Source: Faecalibacterium prausnitzii | GTDB taxonomy: Bacteria > Bacillota > Clostridia > Oscillospirales > Ruminococcaceae | Length of the DNA stretch: 64,000 nucleotides | Assembly (NCBI RefSeq): GCF_003287405.1 | Contig: NZ_PRLD01000001.1 | Span: 310,001 to 374,000, forward strand | Direction of reading: 5' to 3' | In this document: piece by piece, positions 7,724 to 16,939 of the stretch | Numbering within the stretch: the first letter of the stretch is position 1 | Layout of the letters: every line of letters begins with the position of its first letter | Position numbers and translations under genes: made by a program | Notes under the pieces: generated by a model | Database searches by the model: none | What the model was told of the DNA's origin: nothing | The model's input: only the letters and a program-made list of their open reading frames with translations

Positions 7724-8718
7724 TCTGCGCCTACCTTGCCTTTACGGATACCGGCCTTGCACTGGCAAAGCGCCTTGCCGCTGCCCTGCCCGGCAGCGTT
7801 GCCCGGTGCGGGCAGGATGGCACTTCTCTTGCAAAATGGACAGGCGTGCAGTTTGTGCAGTCGGATGCGCTGATATTTGTAGGCGCTGCGGGCATTGCGG
7901 TGCGGGCTATCGCGCCCCACTGCAAGAGCAAGACCACCGACCCCGCTGTGGTGGTGGTGGATGAATGCGGGCGGTTTGCCGTGCCCATTTTGTCCGGGCA
8001 TCTGGGCGGCGCAAATGATCTGGCGCGGATCATTGCTGCTGTATGCGGTGCTGTGCCGGTGATCACCACCGCTACCGATGCCCATGGCATTTTTGCAGTG
8101 GACGAGTGGGCAAAGCACCAAAACTGCATGGTGCTGGAACCGGAGCGTATCAAGCTGGTCAGCGGCAAGTTACTGGCAGGACAGCCGGCCTATTACTGGG
8201 CAGATATCACTGTAACGGGCACTGCGCCCGCCGGGTTATTCCCGGCAGAAGCCCCGGAAAAAGCCGACCTTGCACTCACCCTCTGCCCCACCGGACAGGC
8301 ACTGCATCTTGTGCCGCGCATCGGGGTGCTGGGCATCGGCTGCAAGCGGGGCACAAGCGCTGACACGCTGGAGGCCGCTTTTGCCGCCTTCTGCGCCCGG
8401 CACGGCCTTGCTGCGCAGACAGTTACCGCCGCCGCAAGCATCGACCTGAAGCAGAACGAGCCGGGCTTGCTGTCCTTTTGTCAGGCACACGGCTGGCCGG
8501 TGCGGTTTTACACTGCCGCACAGCTGCGCAGCGCGCCCGGGCAGTTCACCCCCTCCCCTTTTGTACAGAGCGTGACCGGGGTGGACAATGTCTGTGAGCG
8601 GGCAGCGGTGCTGGACGCAGGCGGTCGCCTGTTTTACCCCAAATTTGCCTGTAGCGGCGTAACCTTTGCGCTGGCGTGCAGGCCCTTTGCCCCGGACTGG
8701 AGGTGGCAGAATGGTTGA
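7720..8718 (+). CDS. cbiG: Cobalt-precorrin-5A hydrolase
   Basis: The 332-residue product shows the CbiG N-terminal domain (DALIFVGAAGIAVRAIAPH, then PILSGHLGGANDLA) and the C-terminal domain (LGIGCKRGTSADTLEAAF). It opens the delta-lactone of cobalt-precorrin-5A and releases acetaldehyde, the ring-contraction step of the anaerobic route. The start overlaps the cbiF stop by four bases. Length is normal for the family. Confidence 0.93.
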   Translation: MICAYLAFTDTGLALAKRLAAALPGSVARCGQDGTSLAKWTGVQFVQSDALIFVGAAGIAVRAIAPHCKSKTTDPAVVVVDECGRFAVPILSGHLGGANDLARIIAAVCGAVPVITTATDAHGIFAVDEWAKHQNCMVLEPERIKLVSGKLLAGQPAYYWADITVTGTAPAGLFPAEAPEKADLALTLCPTGQALHLVPRIGVLGIGCKRGTSADTLEAAFAAFCARHGLAAQTVTAAASIDLKQNEPGLLSFCQAHGWPVRFYTAAQLRSAPGQFTPSPFVQSVTGVDNVCERAAVLDAGGRLFYPKFACSGVTFALACRPFAPDWRWQNG

Positions 8719-9478
8719 CGTGATGGAAATTGATATCGACCGTCCCGAGAAGGTGGTCTATGTCGTGGGGCTTGGCCCCGGCGAGCCTTTTTATATGACC
8801 CAGCAGGCTGCGAACACGCTGGAAAGCGTTGACGCCATCTGTGGGTATAAGGTCTATCTTGACCTCATCCGCGATGAATTCCCCTGCGAGGAATACTATT
8901 CTACCGGCATGACGCAGGAAATCGACCGCTGCCGCTGGGCGCTGGAAAAAGCAAGCACCGGCAAGCGGGTGGCGCTGGTCTGCTCCGGCGATGCCGGGGT
9001 GTACGGCATGGCAAGTCCCCTGCTGGAGCTGGCCCCGGATTACCCGGACGTTGCCGTGGACATCGTGCCCGGACTGACCGCTGCCCTCAGCGGCGGGGCG
9101 GTGCTGGGTGCGCCGCTGGCGCACGATTTCTGCGTTATTTCCCTTTCCGACCGGCTGACCCCGTGGGAGGTCATTGAGAAACGGTTGGCCTGCGCCGCCA
9201 TGGGGGATTTCTGCGTTGCGCTGTACAATCCCTCCTCCAAGGGCAGGCCGGACTATCTGGCAAAGGCGGTGCGCATCCTGCTGGAAAACGGCAAAAGCGC
9301 CGACACCGTCTGCGGCCTTGTGCGCAACATCGGCCGGGATGGTCAGACCGCCCGTGTTCTGTCCCTTGCGCAGCTGGAAAGTACAGCGGTGGATATGTTC
9401 ACCACCGTTTACATCGGCAACACCGCCACAAAGCAGCTGGGCGGTAAAATGGTCACCCCACGGGGGTACCGCAGATGA
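8711..9478 (+). CDS. cbiH: Cobalt-precorrin-3 (C17) methyltransferase
   Basis: The 255-residue product belongs to the tetrapyrrole methyltransferase superfamily. VVYVVGLGPGEPFYMTQQA is the N-terminal glycine motif. CSGDAGVYGMASP lies in the SAM site, and VALYNPSSKGRPDYL is typical of CbiH/CobJ. CbiH methylates C17 and drives ring contraction. The start is in the last eight bases of cbiG; the stop overlaps the next start. Confidence 0.93.
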   Translation: MVDVMEIDIDRPEKVVYVVGLGPGEPFYMTQQAANTLESVDAICGYKVYLDLIRDEFPCEEYYSTGMTQEIDRCRWALEKASTGKRVALVCSGDAGVYGMASPLLELAPDYPDVAVDIVPGLTAALSGGAVLGAPLAHDFCVISLSDRLTPWEVIEKRLACAAMGDFCVALYNPSSKGRPDYLAKAVRILLENGKSADTVCGLVRNIGRDGQTARVLSLAQLESTAVDMFTTVYIGNTATKQLGGKMVTPRGYRR

Positions 9479-10212
9479 AGGCAGTGGTTTTCAGCGGCAC
9501 CACCGAGGGGCGGGTGTTCTCCCGGCAGCTGGCGGCACTGGGCGCACAGGTGCTGGTCAGCGTAGCCACCCCGCTGGGTGCGGAGGAGCAGGGCGAAGCG
9601 GACGGCATCACTGTGCACTGCGGGCGGCTGACCCCCGAGGAAATGACCGCCCTTTTGCAGGGCGCTGCCCTGTGTGTAGACGCCACCCACCCCTACGCGG
9701 TGGACGCCACCAAAAACATCCGGGCTGCGTGCGCCGCTGCCGGGGTGGAGTATCACCGGCTGCTGCGGGAAGAAAGCCTGCTGCCCGCCGGGAGCATGGT
9801 GTTTGCCACCGCCGCCCACGCAGCTGCGTTTCTGGCCGGGTGCAGCGGCAATGTGCTGCTGACCACCGGCGCAAAAGAACTTGCCGCCTTTGCGCCGCTC
9901 AGCCCGGAGCGGCTGTTCCCCCGGGTGCTGCCCACGCGGGAGGGCATTGCCGCCTGCGAGACCGCCGGTGTCCCACACAGGAACATCATTGCCATGCAGG
10001 GGCCTTTCAGCTATGCGCTGAACTGCGCCTTGATGAAGCAATTCTCCATCCGGTATCTAGTCACGAAAGACGGCGGTGCTGTGGGCGGCTTTGCCGAAAA
10101 GGCACAGGCCGCACAGGACACCGGCGCACAGCTGATCGTGGTGCGTCGTCCGGCTGAAAATGGACAAACTGCCGCACAAATTCTGGCACGCTGCAAGGAG
10201 GTTCTGGTATGA
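9475..10212 (+). CDS. cbiJ: Cobalt-precorrin-6A reductase
   Basis: The 245-residue protein has the CbiJ/CobK pattern. VVFSGTTEGRVFSRQL is at the N-terminus, VDATHPYAVDATKNIRAAC lies near residue 63, and IRYLVTKDGGAVGGFAEK lies near residue 195. It reduces the macrocycle of cobalt-precorrin-6A with a nicotinamide cofactor. It is coupled to both neighbours by four-base overlaps. Confidence 0.93.
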   Translation: MKAVVFSGTTEGRVFSRQLAALGAQVLVSVATPLGAEEQGEADGITVHCGRLTPEEMTALLQGAALCVDATHPYAVDATKNIRAACAAAGVEYHRLLREESLLPAGSMVFATAAHAAAFLAGCSGNVLLTTGAKELAAFAPLSPERLFPRVLPTREGIAACETAGVPHRNIIAMQGPFSYALNCALMKQFSIRYLVTKDGGAVGGFAEKAQAAQDTGAQLIVVRRPAENGQTAAQILARCKEVLV

Positions 10213-11405
10213 TCTCTCTGATCGGAATGGGCTCCGGCTGCCCGGAAAGCCTGACCGCACAAGGGCTTGCCGCACTGCAAGGCGCAGGACTGATTCTTGG
10301 GGCAAAGCGCCTGTTGGAACATTTACCGGCGGGGTGCACTGATAACTGCAAAGCCGTGTATAAACCAGAGGAAATCCTTGCGTGTCTTGCTGCGCAGCCG
10401 GATACCGACACCGCTATTTTGTACAGCGGCGACACCGGGTTTTACTCCGGTGCGGCAAAGCTGCTGCCCCTGCTGCGGACTATGGGCTACTCTGTCCGGG
10501 TGCTGCCCGGGCTTTCCAGTGTGCAGCTTTTAGCCGCAGCTGTGGGACGCCCTTGGCAGGACTGGAAGCTGGTATCTGCCCATGGCCGTGTCTGCGACCC
10601 CGTGACCGAAGTTTTGTCGCATCCACAGGTATTTTTTCTTACCGGCGGCGGGGACTCCCCTGCCACTCTCTGCTCGAAGTTGACCGCCGCCGGGCTGGGC
10701 GCTGCTCACGCCCTTGTGGGCGAAAACCTTGGCACCCCGGCAGAAGCCATCCGCTTTGGCCTTGCCCGGGAGCTGGCAGCGCAGAGTTTTGCACCGCTGA
10801 GCGTATTGCTTATCGAGCGGGAAGCCCTGCCGCCCCGCCGCACGCCCGGCCTGCCGGACGATGCTTTTATCCGGGGCGCTGTGCCCATGACAAAGCAGGA
10901 GGTGCGCGCCGCCGCGCTGGCAAAGCTGGCGGTGACTCCAACGGACAACCTATGGGACGTGGGCGCGGGCACTGGCAGCGTAAGCGTGGAGCTGGCGCTT
11001 TCCGCTCATGCCGGACAGGTATATGCCGTAGAGTGTGACCCGAAAGCCTGTGCACTCATCCAGCAAAACCGGGAGAAATTTGCAGCCTATAATCTGACCG
11101 TGATTGAGGGTAAAGCGCCCGAAGCCTTGGACGCACTGCCTACACCGGATGCTGTATTCATCGGCGGCACAAAGGGCAATATGGACACCGTTATAAACGC
11201 TGTGCTGCACAAAAATCCAGCCGTGCGGCTGTGCATCGCCGCCATTGCGCTGGAAACACTCAGCGTCGCCGTGGCTGCTCTGACCGCCCACGGCCTTGCC
11301 GCCGAGGTGACACAGATTTCTGTCAGCCGCACAAAAACGGCGGGCAGTCTGCATCTGCTGATGGCCAACAACCCGGTATTCCTCATTACGGGGGCACGGA
11401 CATGA
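10209..11405 (+). CDS. cbiET: Fused cobalt-precorrin-7 C5-methyltransferase / C15-methyltransferase decarboxylase (CbiE-CbiT)
   Basis: The 398-residue protein joins two enzymes. Residues 1 to about 205 are CbiE-like (ISLIGMGSGCPESLT, YSGDTGFYSGAAKLLPLL). Residues from about 215 are CbiT-like (PMTKQEVRAAALAKLAV, then LWDVGAGTGSVSVELA as the SAM-binding motif I). Together they methylate C5 and C15 and decarboxylate the C12 acetate chain. This fusion is the known CobL arrangement, so it is not unusual. Confidence 0.93.
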   Translation: MISLIGMGSGCPESLTAQGLAALQGAGLILGAKRLLEHLPAGCTDNCKAVYKPEEILACLAAQPDTDTAILYSGDTGFYSGAAKLLPLLRTMGYSVRVLPGLSSVQLLAAAVGRPWQDWKLVSAHGRVCDPVTEVLSHPQVFFLTGGGDSPATLCSKLTAAGLGAAHALVGENLGTPAEAIRFGLARELAAQSFAPLSVLLIEREALPPRRTPGLPDDAFIRGAVPMTKQEVRAAALAKLAVTPTDNLWDVGAGTGSVSVELALSAHAGQVYAVECDPKACALIQQNREKFAAYNLTVIEGKAPEALDALPTPDAVFIGGTKGNMDTVINAVLHKNPAVRLCIAAIALETLSVAVAALTAHGLAAEVTQISVSRTKTAGSLHLLMANNPVFLITGART

Positions 11406-12742
11406 TGCAGTTTCTCATCGCCGCGCCGCGCTCCGGCAGCGGCAAGACCACCGTTACCTGTGCCGTGCTGACCGCGCTGCAGCGGCGCGGAGCTGACCCC
11501 TGCGCCTTCAAATGCGGTCCGGACTACATCGACCCTATGTTCCACCGCAGTGCGCTGGGGGTGGAAAGCCACAATTTAGACCTCTACCTCTCTGCCCCGG
11601 ATACGGTGCGCACACTTTATGCCCGGTATGCTGCTGGGCACGGCGCTGCCGTATGCGAGGGTGCCATGGGCTTTTACGATGGGCAGGGGCTGACCACCCG
11701 CGCAAGCGCATGGGAACTGGCCGACACGCTGGCACTGCCGGTGCTGCTGGTGGTGCAGCCAAAGGGGGCAAGCATCACCCTTGCCGCCGAGCTGCAGGGG
11801 CTTTTGCAGTTCCGCACACCCAGCCATATCGTGGGCATTCTGCTCAATGATTGCTCTGAAGCCTTGTACAAAACGCTGCGCCCGATGCTGGAAGCCGAGG
11901 CCGGTCTGCCGGTGGTGGGGTATCTGCCCCATCTGCCGGGGTGCGCCATTGAGAGCCGTCACCTTGGGCTGAAAACCGCCGGGGAGATCGTTGACTTGCA
12001 GCAAAAGCTGTTGCAATTAGCCGATGCCCTTGTACTGGACTGGGCACAGCTGGCGGCGCTGACCGACCGCCCTGCCCCGGCTGCGCCGCCGCTTCCTACG
12101 CCGTGTGCACCTGCTGTGCGCATTGCCGTGGCGCGGGACGAAGCCTTCTGCTTTGCCTACGCCGAAACGCTGGATGCCTTGCGGGATGCGGGTGCGGAAC
12201 TTGTGTTTTTCAGTCCGCTGCGGGACGCCGCTCTGCCGGAAAATATCGGCGGGCTGTATCTGCCCGGGGGCTACCCGGAGCTGTACGCCCGGCAGCTGAG
12301 CGAAAACTGCGCCCTGCGTGCTGCTATCCGGGACGCCGTGCAAGAGGGGCTGCCCACTGCTGCCGAGTGCGGCGGTTTTCTGTACCTAGGGCAGGCGTTG
12401 GAGGGTGTGGACGGCAAGGTTTACCCCATGGCGGGTGTGCTGCCGGGCAGCGGGCACAACGCCGGGCGGCTGGTACGCTTTGGCTATGCCGCTATGACGG
12501 CAAAGGCCGACAGTATGCTTTTCCGCGCCGGAGAAGCGTTTCCCATCCATGAATTCCACCACTGGGATTCCTCTGAGAATGGTGCAGACTTTTCTGTGCG
12601 CAAAACCGAAAAAAGGCATTGGGAATGCGGCTTTGCAAACACGCATTTGTATGCCGGTTTCCCGCATCTTTACTGGGCGGGCACTGCCCTGCCCCGCCGC
12701 TTTGTGCAGGCGGCGCAGCACTTTTTGAAACACAAAGGATGA
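11402..12742 (+). CDS. cbiA: Cobyrinate a,c-diamide synthase
   Basis: The 446-residue product has an ATP-binding P-loop (APRSGSGKTT) at the N-terminus. A glutaminase-like C-terminal domain carries the nucleophile Cys in AAECGGFLYLG and a late His in FPIHEFHHWDSS. It amidates the a and c side chains with glutamine and ATP. The start is ATG 11402, overlapping the cbiET stop; an in-frame ATG three bases on is equally possible. Confidence 0.93.
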   Translation: MMQFLIAAPRSGSGKTTVTCAVLTALQRRGADPCAFKCGPDYIDPMFHRSALGVESHNLDLYLSAPDTVRTLYARYAAGHGAAVCEGAMGFYDGQGLTTRASAWELADTLALPVLLVVQPKGASITLAAELQGLLQFRTPSHIVGILLNDCSEALYKTLRPMLEAEAGLPVVGYLPHLPGCAIESRHLGLKTAGEIVDLQQKLLQLADALVLDWAQLAALTDRPAPAAPPLPTPCAPAVRIAVARDEAFCFAYAETLDALRDAGAELVFFSPLRDAALPENIGGLYLPGGYPELYARQLSENCALRAAIRDAVQEGLPTAAECGGFLYLGQALEGVDGKVYPMAGVLPGSGHNAGRLVRFGYAAMTAKADSMLFRAGEAFPIHEFHHWDSSENGADFSVRKTEKRHWECGFANTHLYAGFPHLYWAGTALPRRFVQAAQHFLKHKG

Positions 12743-12747
12743 CGAAA

Positions 12748-13812
12748 ATGACCGAAGCTGAACTGATGCAGCTGCTTGCTGCCATCACCCCGCCGGACGA
12801 AGCCGCCCGCGCCGCCGCCCACGCCCACTGGGCAATCCTTGCCAAGCCCTTGGGCGGGCTGGGTGCGCTGGAGACGATGCTGGAGGATGCCGCCGCGCTG
12901 ACCGGCACGGCGCAGTTTGATTTTTCCCGCCGGGCGGTGGCGGTGCTCTGCGCGGACAACGGTGTGGTGGCGCAGGGTGTAAGCCAGACCGACCAGAGCG
13001 TGACTCGCACCGTAGCCGAGAACCTTGCCGCACGGCGCACCAGCGTCTGCCGGATGGCGCAGGCGGCGCACTGCGATGTGCTGCCGGTGGATATGGGCAT
13101 CGCCGGTGCACCGGTGCCCGGCGTGCTGGACCACCGCATTGCTGCCGGAACTGCGGACTTTACCAAAGGCCCCGCCATGACCCGCGCCGAAGCGGTGGAT
13201 GCCATAGGCCGGGGCATCGCCCTGACCTGGCAGCTTGCCGCCGAGGGTTACGGGCTGGTGGCTACCGGCGAGATGGGCATTGGCAACACCACCTCCTCCA
13301 GCGCCGTGGCTGCCGTGCTGCTGGCACAGCCGGTGCAGACCATGACCGGGCGCGGTGCGGGGCTTTCCGATGCAGGGCTTGCCCGCAAGGTGGACGCCAT
13401 CCGGCGGGGTATTGCCTGCAACAATCCCGACTCTGATGACGCCTTGGACGTACTGAGCAAGCTGGGCGGTTTTGATATCGCCGGGCTGTGCGGGATGTTT
13501 CTGGGCGGGGCGCTGGCGGGTGTGCCAGTGCTGATGGACGGCTTCATCAGCGGGGTGGCGGCGCTGTGCGCCGTGCGGCTGTGCCCGGCAGCAGCCAAGG
13601 CCGTGTTTGCCAGCCACTGCTCCACCGAGCCCGCCGCCCGGCTGGTGCTGGACACGCTGGGCAAAACACCCCTGCTCACCGCCGGGCTGCATCTGGGCGA
13701 AGGCACCGGCGCAGTGGCCAGCATCCCGCTGTGGGACATGGCGCTGGCGGTGTACGAGGGGTGCTATTCCTTTGCGGAGGGCGGCATTGTGCCGTATACG
13801 CCCCAATGCTGA
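12748..13812 (+). CDS. cobT: Nicotinate-nucleotide:dimethylbenzimidazole phosphoribosyltransferase
   Basis: The 354-residue protein shows the CobT landmarks. VLCADNGVVAQGVSQT lies near residue 67, GEMGIGNTTSSSAVAA near residue 173, and the catalytic Glu is in HLGEGTGA near residue 315. It makes alpha-ribazole phosphate for the lower ligand. I chose ATG 12748 because AGGA lies 8 bp upstream; an in-frame ATG at 12739 is possible. No gene for making dimethylbenzimidazole is seen in the window. Confidence 0.92.
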   Translation: MTEAELMQLLAAITPPDEAARAAAHAHWAILAKPLGGLGALETMLEDAAALTGTAQFDFSRRAVAVLCADNGVVAQGVSQTDQSVTRTVAENLAARRTSVCRMAQAAHCDVLPVDMGIAGAPVPGVLDHRIAAGTADFTKGPAMTRAEAVDAIGRGIALTWQLAAEGYGLVATGEMGIGNTTSSSAVAAVLLAQPVQTMTGRGAGLSDAGLARKVDAIRRGIACNNPDSDDALDVLSKLGGFDIAGLCGMFLGGALAGVPVLMDGFISGVAALCAVRLCPAAAKAVFASHCSTEPAARLVLDTLGKTPLLTAGLHLGEGTGAVASIPLWDMALAVYEGCYSFAEGGIVPYTPQC

Positions 13813-14327
13813 CGCTGGTGCTGGGCGGCGCTGCCAGCGGCAAAAGTGAATACGCCGAAGCCCTTGTGCTGCACTGCGGTTTGCCGCGGTACTATCTGGC
13901 TACCATGCAGGTGTGGGATGCCGAGTGCATTGCCCGGGTGGAAAAACACCGCAAAATGCGCGCTGCAAAGCAGTTTGAGACCCTCGAGTGCCCGCTGCAT
14001 TTAGAGACGGTGCATTTGCCCCGCAGGGGTACCGCACTGCTGGAGGACTTGGGCAACCTGACCGCCAACGAGCTGTACGACCCCGCCGGGGCGGGCGATG
14101 CCGCCGCCGAGCACATTTTGCAGGGGCTGGAGAGCCTTGCCGCGCAGTGCGAAAACTTGATCGTAGTTTCCAACGAGGTATTCAGCGGCGGCGCGGACTA
14201 TGCCGGGGATACCGACCGCTATCTGCTGGCGCTGGCACGGGTGAACAACGCCCTTGCCGCCCGGGCAGACGCCGTAGTGCGGGTGGTGTGCGGCATCCCT
14301 GTCTATTATAAAGGAGTGGAAAAATGA
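13806..14327 (+). CDS. cobU: CobU-family adenosylcobinamide kinase/guanylyltransferase, divergent
   Basis: The 173-residue product starts MLTLVLGGAASGKSEYAEAL, the CobU P-loop, and ends with VVCGIPVYYKG. CobU phosphorylates adenosylcobinamide and transfers GMP. The segment that is normally NEVG-x-G-I-VP in CobU reads SNEVFSGGADYAGDTDRY here, so that loop is not conserved. A second short CobU-like gene at 15073 keeps that loop. It is coupled to cobT and cobS by overlaps. Confidence 0.85.
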   Translation: MLTLVLGGAASGKSEYAEALVLHCGLPRYYLATMQVWDAECIARVEKHRKMRAAKQFETLECPLHLETVHLPRRGTALLEDLGNLTANELYDPAGAGDAAAEHILQGLESLAAQCENLIVVSNEVFSGGADYAGDTDRYLLALARVNNALAARADAVVRVVCGIPVYYKGVEK

Positions 14328-15076
14328 TCGTTTTGCAGACCATTGCGGTGGCCTTTGCCATGTTTTCGGCGGTGCCGGTGCCGCAGTTTGCGTGGAACGA
14401 AAAGAATATGCGGTACGCGCTATGCGCCTTTCCGCTGGTGGGGCTTTTATGCGGGGCGCTGTGGTGCGTGTGCGGGGTGCTGCCCCTGCCTGCCCCAGCG
14501 CGGGCGGCAGGGTTCTGCCTTGTGCCGGTATGGGTGACCGGCGGCATCCATCTGGATGGCTACGCCGACACCTGTGACGCCCTTGCCAGCTACGGCGACC
14601 GGGAAAAGAAGCTGGAAATTTTAAAAGACCCGCACTGCGGTGCCTTTGCCGTTATCCGGCTGTGCAGCTATTTTGCGGCTTATCTCTGCCTTGCCGCCTG
14701 CGTGCAGTTCACGCCCCGGGTGGGCGCGCTGTGGACGTTGGCGCTGATTTTGGAACGGGCACTTTCCGGCCTTGCGGTGGCGGCCTTTCCCATGGCGAAA
14801 AACACCGGTCTTGCCCACACCTTTGCCACTGCCGCCGACCGCACCGCTGTGCGCAATGTACTGGCAGTGCTGGTGATCCTGCTTTGCGGGGCGCTGCTGG
14901 CTTTAGGCGGCGGGGCACTGGCAGCAGTTGCAATTTTGCTGTTCTTGTGGTATCACCATGTAGCTGTGCAGCAGCTGGGCGGCATTACCGGCGATCTTGC
15001 CGGGTGGTTTTTGCAAAAGACTGAGCTTTGGATGCTGGCGGCGCTGTGCGCCTGCCAATGGGGAGGGCTGTTATGA
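14324..15076 (+). CDS. cobS: Adenosylcobinamide-GDP ribazoletransferase
   Basis: This 250-residue membrane protein has about six hydrophobic segments. The metal-binding motif HLDGYADTCDALAS near residue 75 is characteristic of CobS. It joins adenosylcobinamide-GDP to alpha-ribazole (phosphate) at the membrane, the last assembly step. The start overlaps the cobU stop; the end overlaps the next start. Confidence 0.93.
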   Translation: MIVLQTIAVAFAMFSAVPVPQFAWNEKNMRYALCAFPLVGLLCGALWCVCGVLPLPAPARAAGFCLVPVWVTGGIHLDGYADTCDALASYGDREKKLEILKDPHCGAFAVIRLCSYFAAYLCLAACVQFTPRVGALWTLALILERALSGLAVAAFPMAKNTGLAHTFATAADRTAVRNVLAVLVILLCGALLALGGGALAAVAILLFLWYHHVAVQQLGGITGDLAGWFLQKTELWMLAALCACQWGGLL

Positions 15077-15399
15077 TCCTGATCACCGGGCCGCTTTACA
15101 GCGGCAAGCGTACCTTTGCCCGCACCCTGCCCGGCCGCTGCATTGCAGACGTGCAGCAGCTTGCCGCCGGGTGCAAAGACAAAGCCGAACTTGAGAAACT
15201 CGCGGACAAATTATCCGCTTATGATATCGTGCTGTCCACCGAGGTGGGCGGCGGTGTGGTGCCCATAGACCCGGCCGAGCGTGCCGCACGGGAAAACGCC
15301 GGGCGGCTGGCCTGTCTGCTGGCGGCGCGTGCTGCGTGTGTGGTGCAGATGTTCTGCGGCATCCCCACCGTTTTGAAAGGAGAATTGCCGGAATGCTGA
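15073..15399 (+). CDS. Short CobU-like P-loop protein
   Basis: The product has 108 residues, against about 180 for CobU. It has a P-loop GPLYSGKRT at residues 6-14, then goes almost directly to STEVGGGVVPIDPAERAAREN and VQMFCGIPTVLKG. These match the CobU C-terminal half better than the 173-residue CobU encoded at 13806 does. The middle of the fold, including the guanylylated His region, is missing. It may be the kinase subunit of a split activity or a remnant kept in frame by overlap with both neighbours. Confidence 0.7.
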   Translation: MILITGPLYSGKRTFARTLPGRCIADVQQLAAGCKDKAELEKLADKLSAYDIVLSTEVGGGVVPIDPAERAARENAGRLACLLAARAACVVQMFCGIPTVLKGELPEC

Positions 15400-15992
15400 T
15401 CTATTTATTGCGTCACGGCCTGACTGAATACAACGCCGAAAAGCGCTATCAGGGGCAGCGGGATATCCCGCTTTCTGCCGCCGGGCGCGCTATGCTGTGC
15501 CGGGCAGACATTTCCCCCAAGACCGTGTACATTACCCCTCTTTGCCGTACCCGGCAGACCGCCGAGGTACTGTTTCCGGGCGCAAGGCTCGTGGAGATAG
15601 ACGACCTGAAGGAGATGTGCTTTGGCAGCTTTGAGGGGAGAAACTATATTGAAATGGAGCACGACCCGGACTACCTTGCATGGGTAGCCGCCAACTGTGA
15701 AAGCCCCTGCCCGGACGGCGAGACCAAGGCCGCGTTTTGTGAGCGCATTTGTGCGGCCTTTTCTGCACTGGTGGACAAAGCCCTTGCAAGCGGCGAGGAG
15801 ATGCTGGTCATCTTAGCCCACGGCGGCACCCAGATGGCTGCCATGGAGCGCTACGCCCTGCCCCACAAGGATTACTACGAATGGTGCGCCCCCAACGCCG
15901 GCGGCTTTGTGCTGGACGCTAAGGACTGGGCGGCAAAGCGGGTACTGCATTTGATAAAAACCGTGCAGTACACAAAGGAGGCGCAGGCATGA
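15393..15992 (+). CDS. cobC: Alpha-ribazole phosphatase (histidine phosphatase family)
   Basis: The 199-residue product starts MLIYLLRHGLTEYNAEKRYQ, the RHG phosphatase signature with the catalytic His. It later has MLVILAHGGTQMA with the second His. In this operon CobC, which removes phosphate from alpha-ribazole phosphate or cobalamin phosphate, is the natural reading. The start overlaps the preceding stop by seven bases. Confidence 0.85.
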   Translation: MLIYLLRHGLTEYNAEKRYQGQRDIPLSAAGRAMLCRADISPKTVYITPLCRTRQTAEVLFPGARLVEIDDLKEMCFGSFEGRNYIEMEHDPDYLAWVAANCESPCPDGETKAAFCERICAAFSALVDKALASGEEMLVILAHGGTQMAAMERYALPHKDYYEWCAPNAGGFVLDAKDWAAKRVLHLIKTVQYTKEAQA

Positions 15993-16939
15993 TCGGCTAC
16001 GCGGTACTGGGCGGCTTTGTACTGGATGCCGTTTTCGGCGACCCTGCGTGGCTGCCGCATCCGGTAGTGTACATGGGCAAGGCCATCTCTGCGCTGGAAA
16101 AGGGACTGCGTACCCGCCTGCCCAAAACGCCGGAGGGCGAGCTTTGGGGCGGGCGCATCTTGGCCTTTTGCTTACCGGTGGGCACCTTTGCGCTTGCAAG
16201 CCTTGTCTGCATGGGAGCCGCCGCCCTGCACCCGCTGCTGGGGCTGACAGTACAGATGTTCTGGTGCGGGCAGGCACTGGCGGCAAAGGGGCTGGTGCAG
16301 GAGAGCATGAACGTCTACCGGGAGCTGACAAAGCCCGACCTGCCTGCCGCCCGCATTGCCGTGAGCCGCATCGTGGGGCGGGATACGCAGGCACTGACTG
16401 CGGAAGGCGTGACCAAAGCCGCTGTGGAAACGGTTGCCGAAAACGCCAGCGACGGGGTGATCGCACCGCTGTTGTATATGCTGCTGGGCGGCGCACCTCT
16501 GGCGCTCACTTATAAAGCCATCAACACCATGGACAGCATGGTGGGCTATAAAAACACGCAGTATCTTTATTTTGGCCGTGCAGCGGCAAAACTGGACGAT
16601 GTTGCAAACTACCTGCCCAGCCGCATTGCCGCTTTGCTGTGGGTGGCGGCTGCTGCCCTGACCGGCAACGATGCCCGCAATGCGTGGCGCATCTGGCGGC
16701 GGGACCGCCACAACCACGCCAGCCCCAACAGCGCCCAGACCGAGAGCGCCTGCGCCGGTGCGCTGAACGTGCAGCTTGCCGGGCCCGCCTATTATTTTGG
16801 TGAATACTACCCTAAGCCCACCATCGGCGATGCCGTGCGTCCCATTGAGCCGGAGGATATCCGCCGCGCAGACCGCATGATGTATGCCGAAAGCCTGCTG
16901 GCGCTGGCGCTTGGGCTATTGATACGAGGTATTTTATGA
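15989..16939 (+). CDS. cbiB: Adenosylcobinamide-phosphate synthase
   Basis: This 316-residue membrane protein begins with DAVFGDPAWLPHPVVYMGK, the CbiB signature. It also has ETVAENASDGVIAPLLY near residue 150 and INTMDSMVGYKN near residue 180. It attaches aminopropanol phosphate to adenosylcobyric acid. It is coupled by overlap to cobC and to cobD, which makes its substrate. Confidence 0.94.
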   Translation: MIGYAVLGGFVLDAVFGDPAWLPHPVVYMGKAISALEKGLRTRLPKTPEGELWGGRILAFCLPVGTFALASLVCMGAAALHPLLGLTVQMFWCGQALAAKGLVQESMNVYRELTKPDLPAARIAVSRIVGRDTQALTAEGVTKAAVETVAENASDGVIAPLLYMLLGGAPLALTYKAINTMDSMVGYKNTQYLYFGRAAAKLDDVANYLPSRIAALLWVAAAALTGNDARNAWRIWRRDRHNHASPNSAQTESACAGALNVQLAGPAYYFGEYYPKPTIGDAVRPIEPEDIRRADRMMYAESLLALALGLLIRGIL

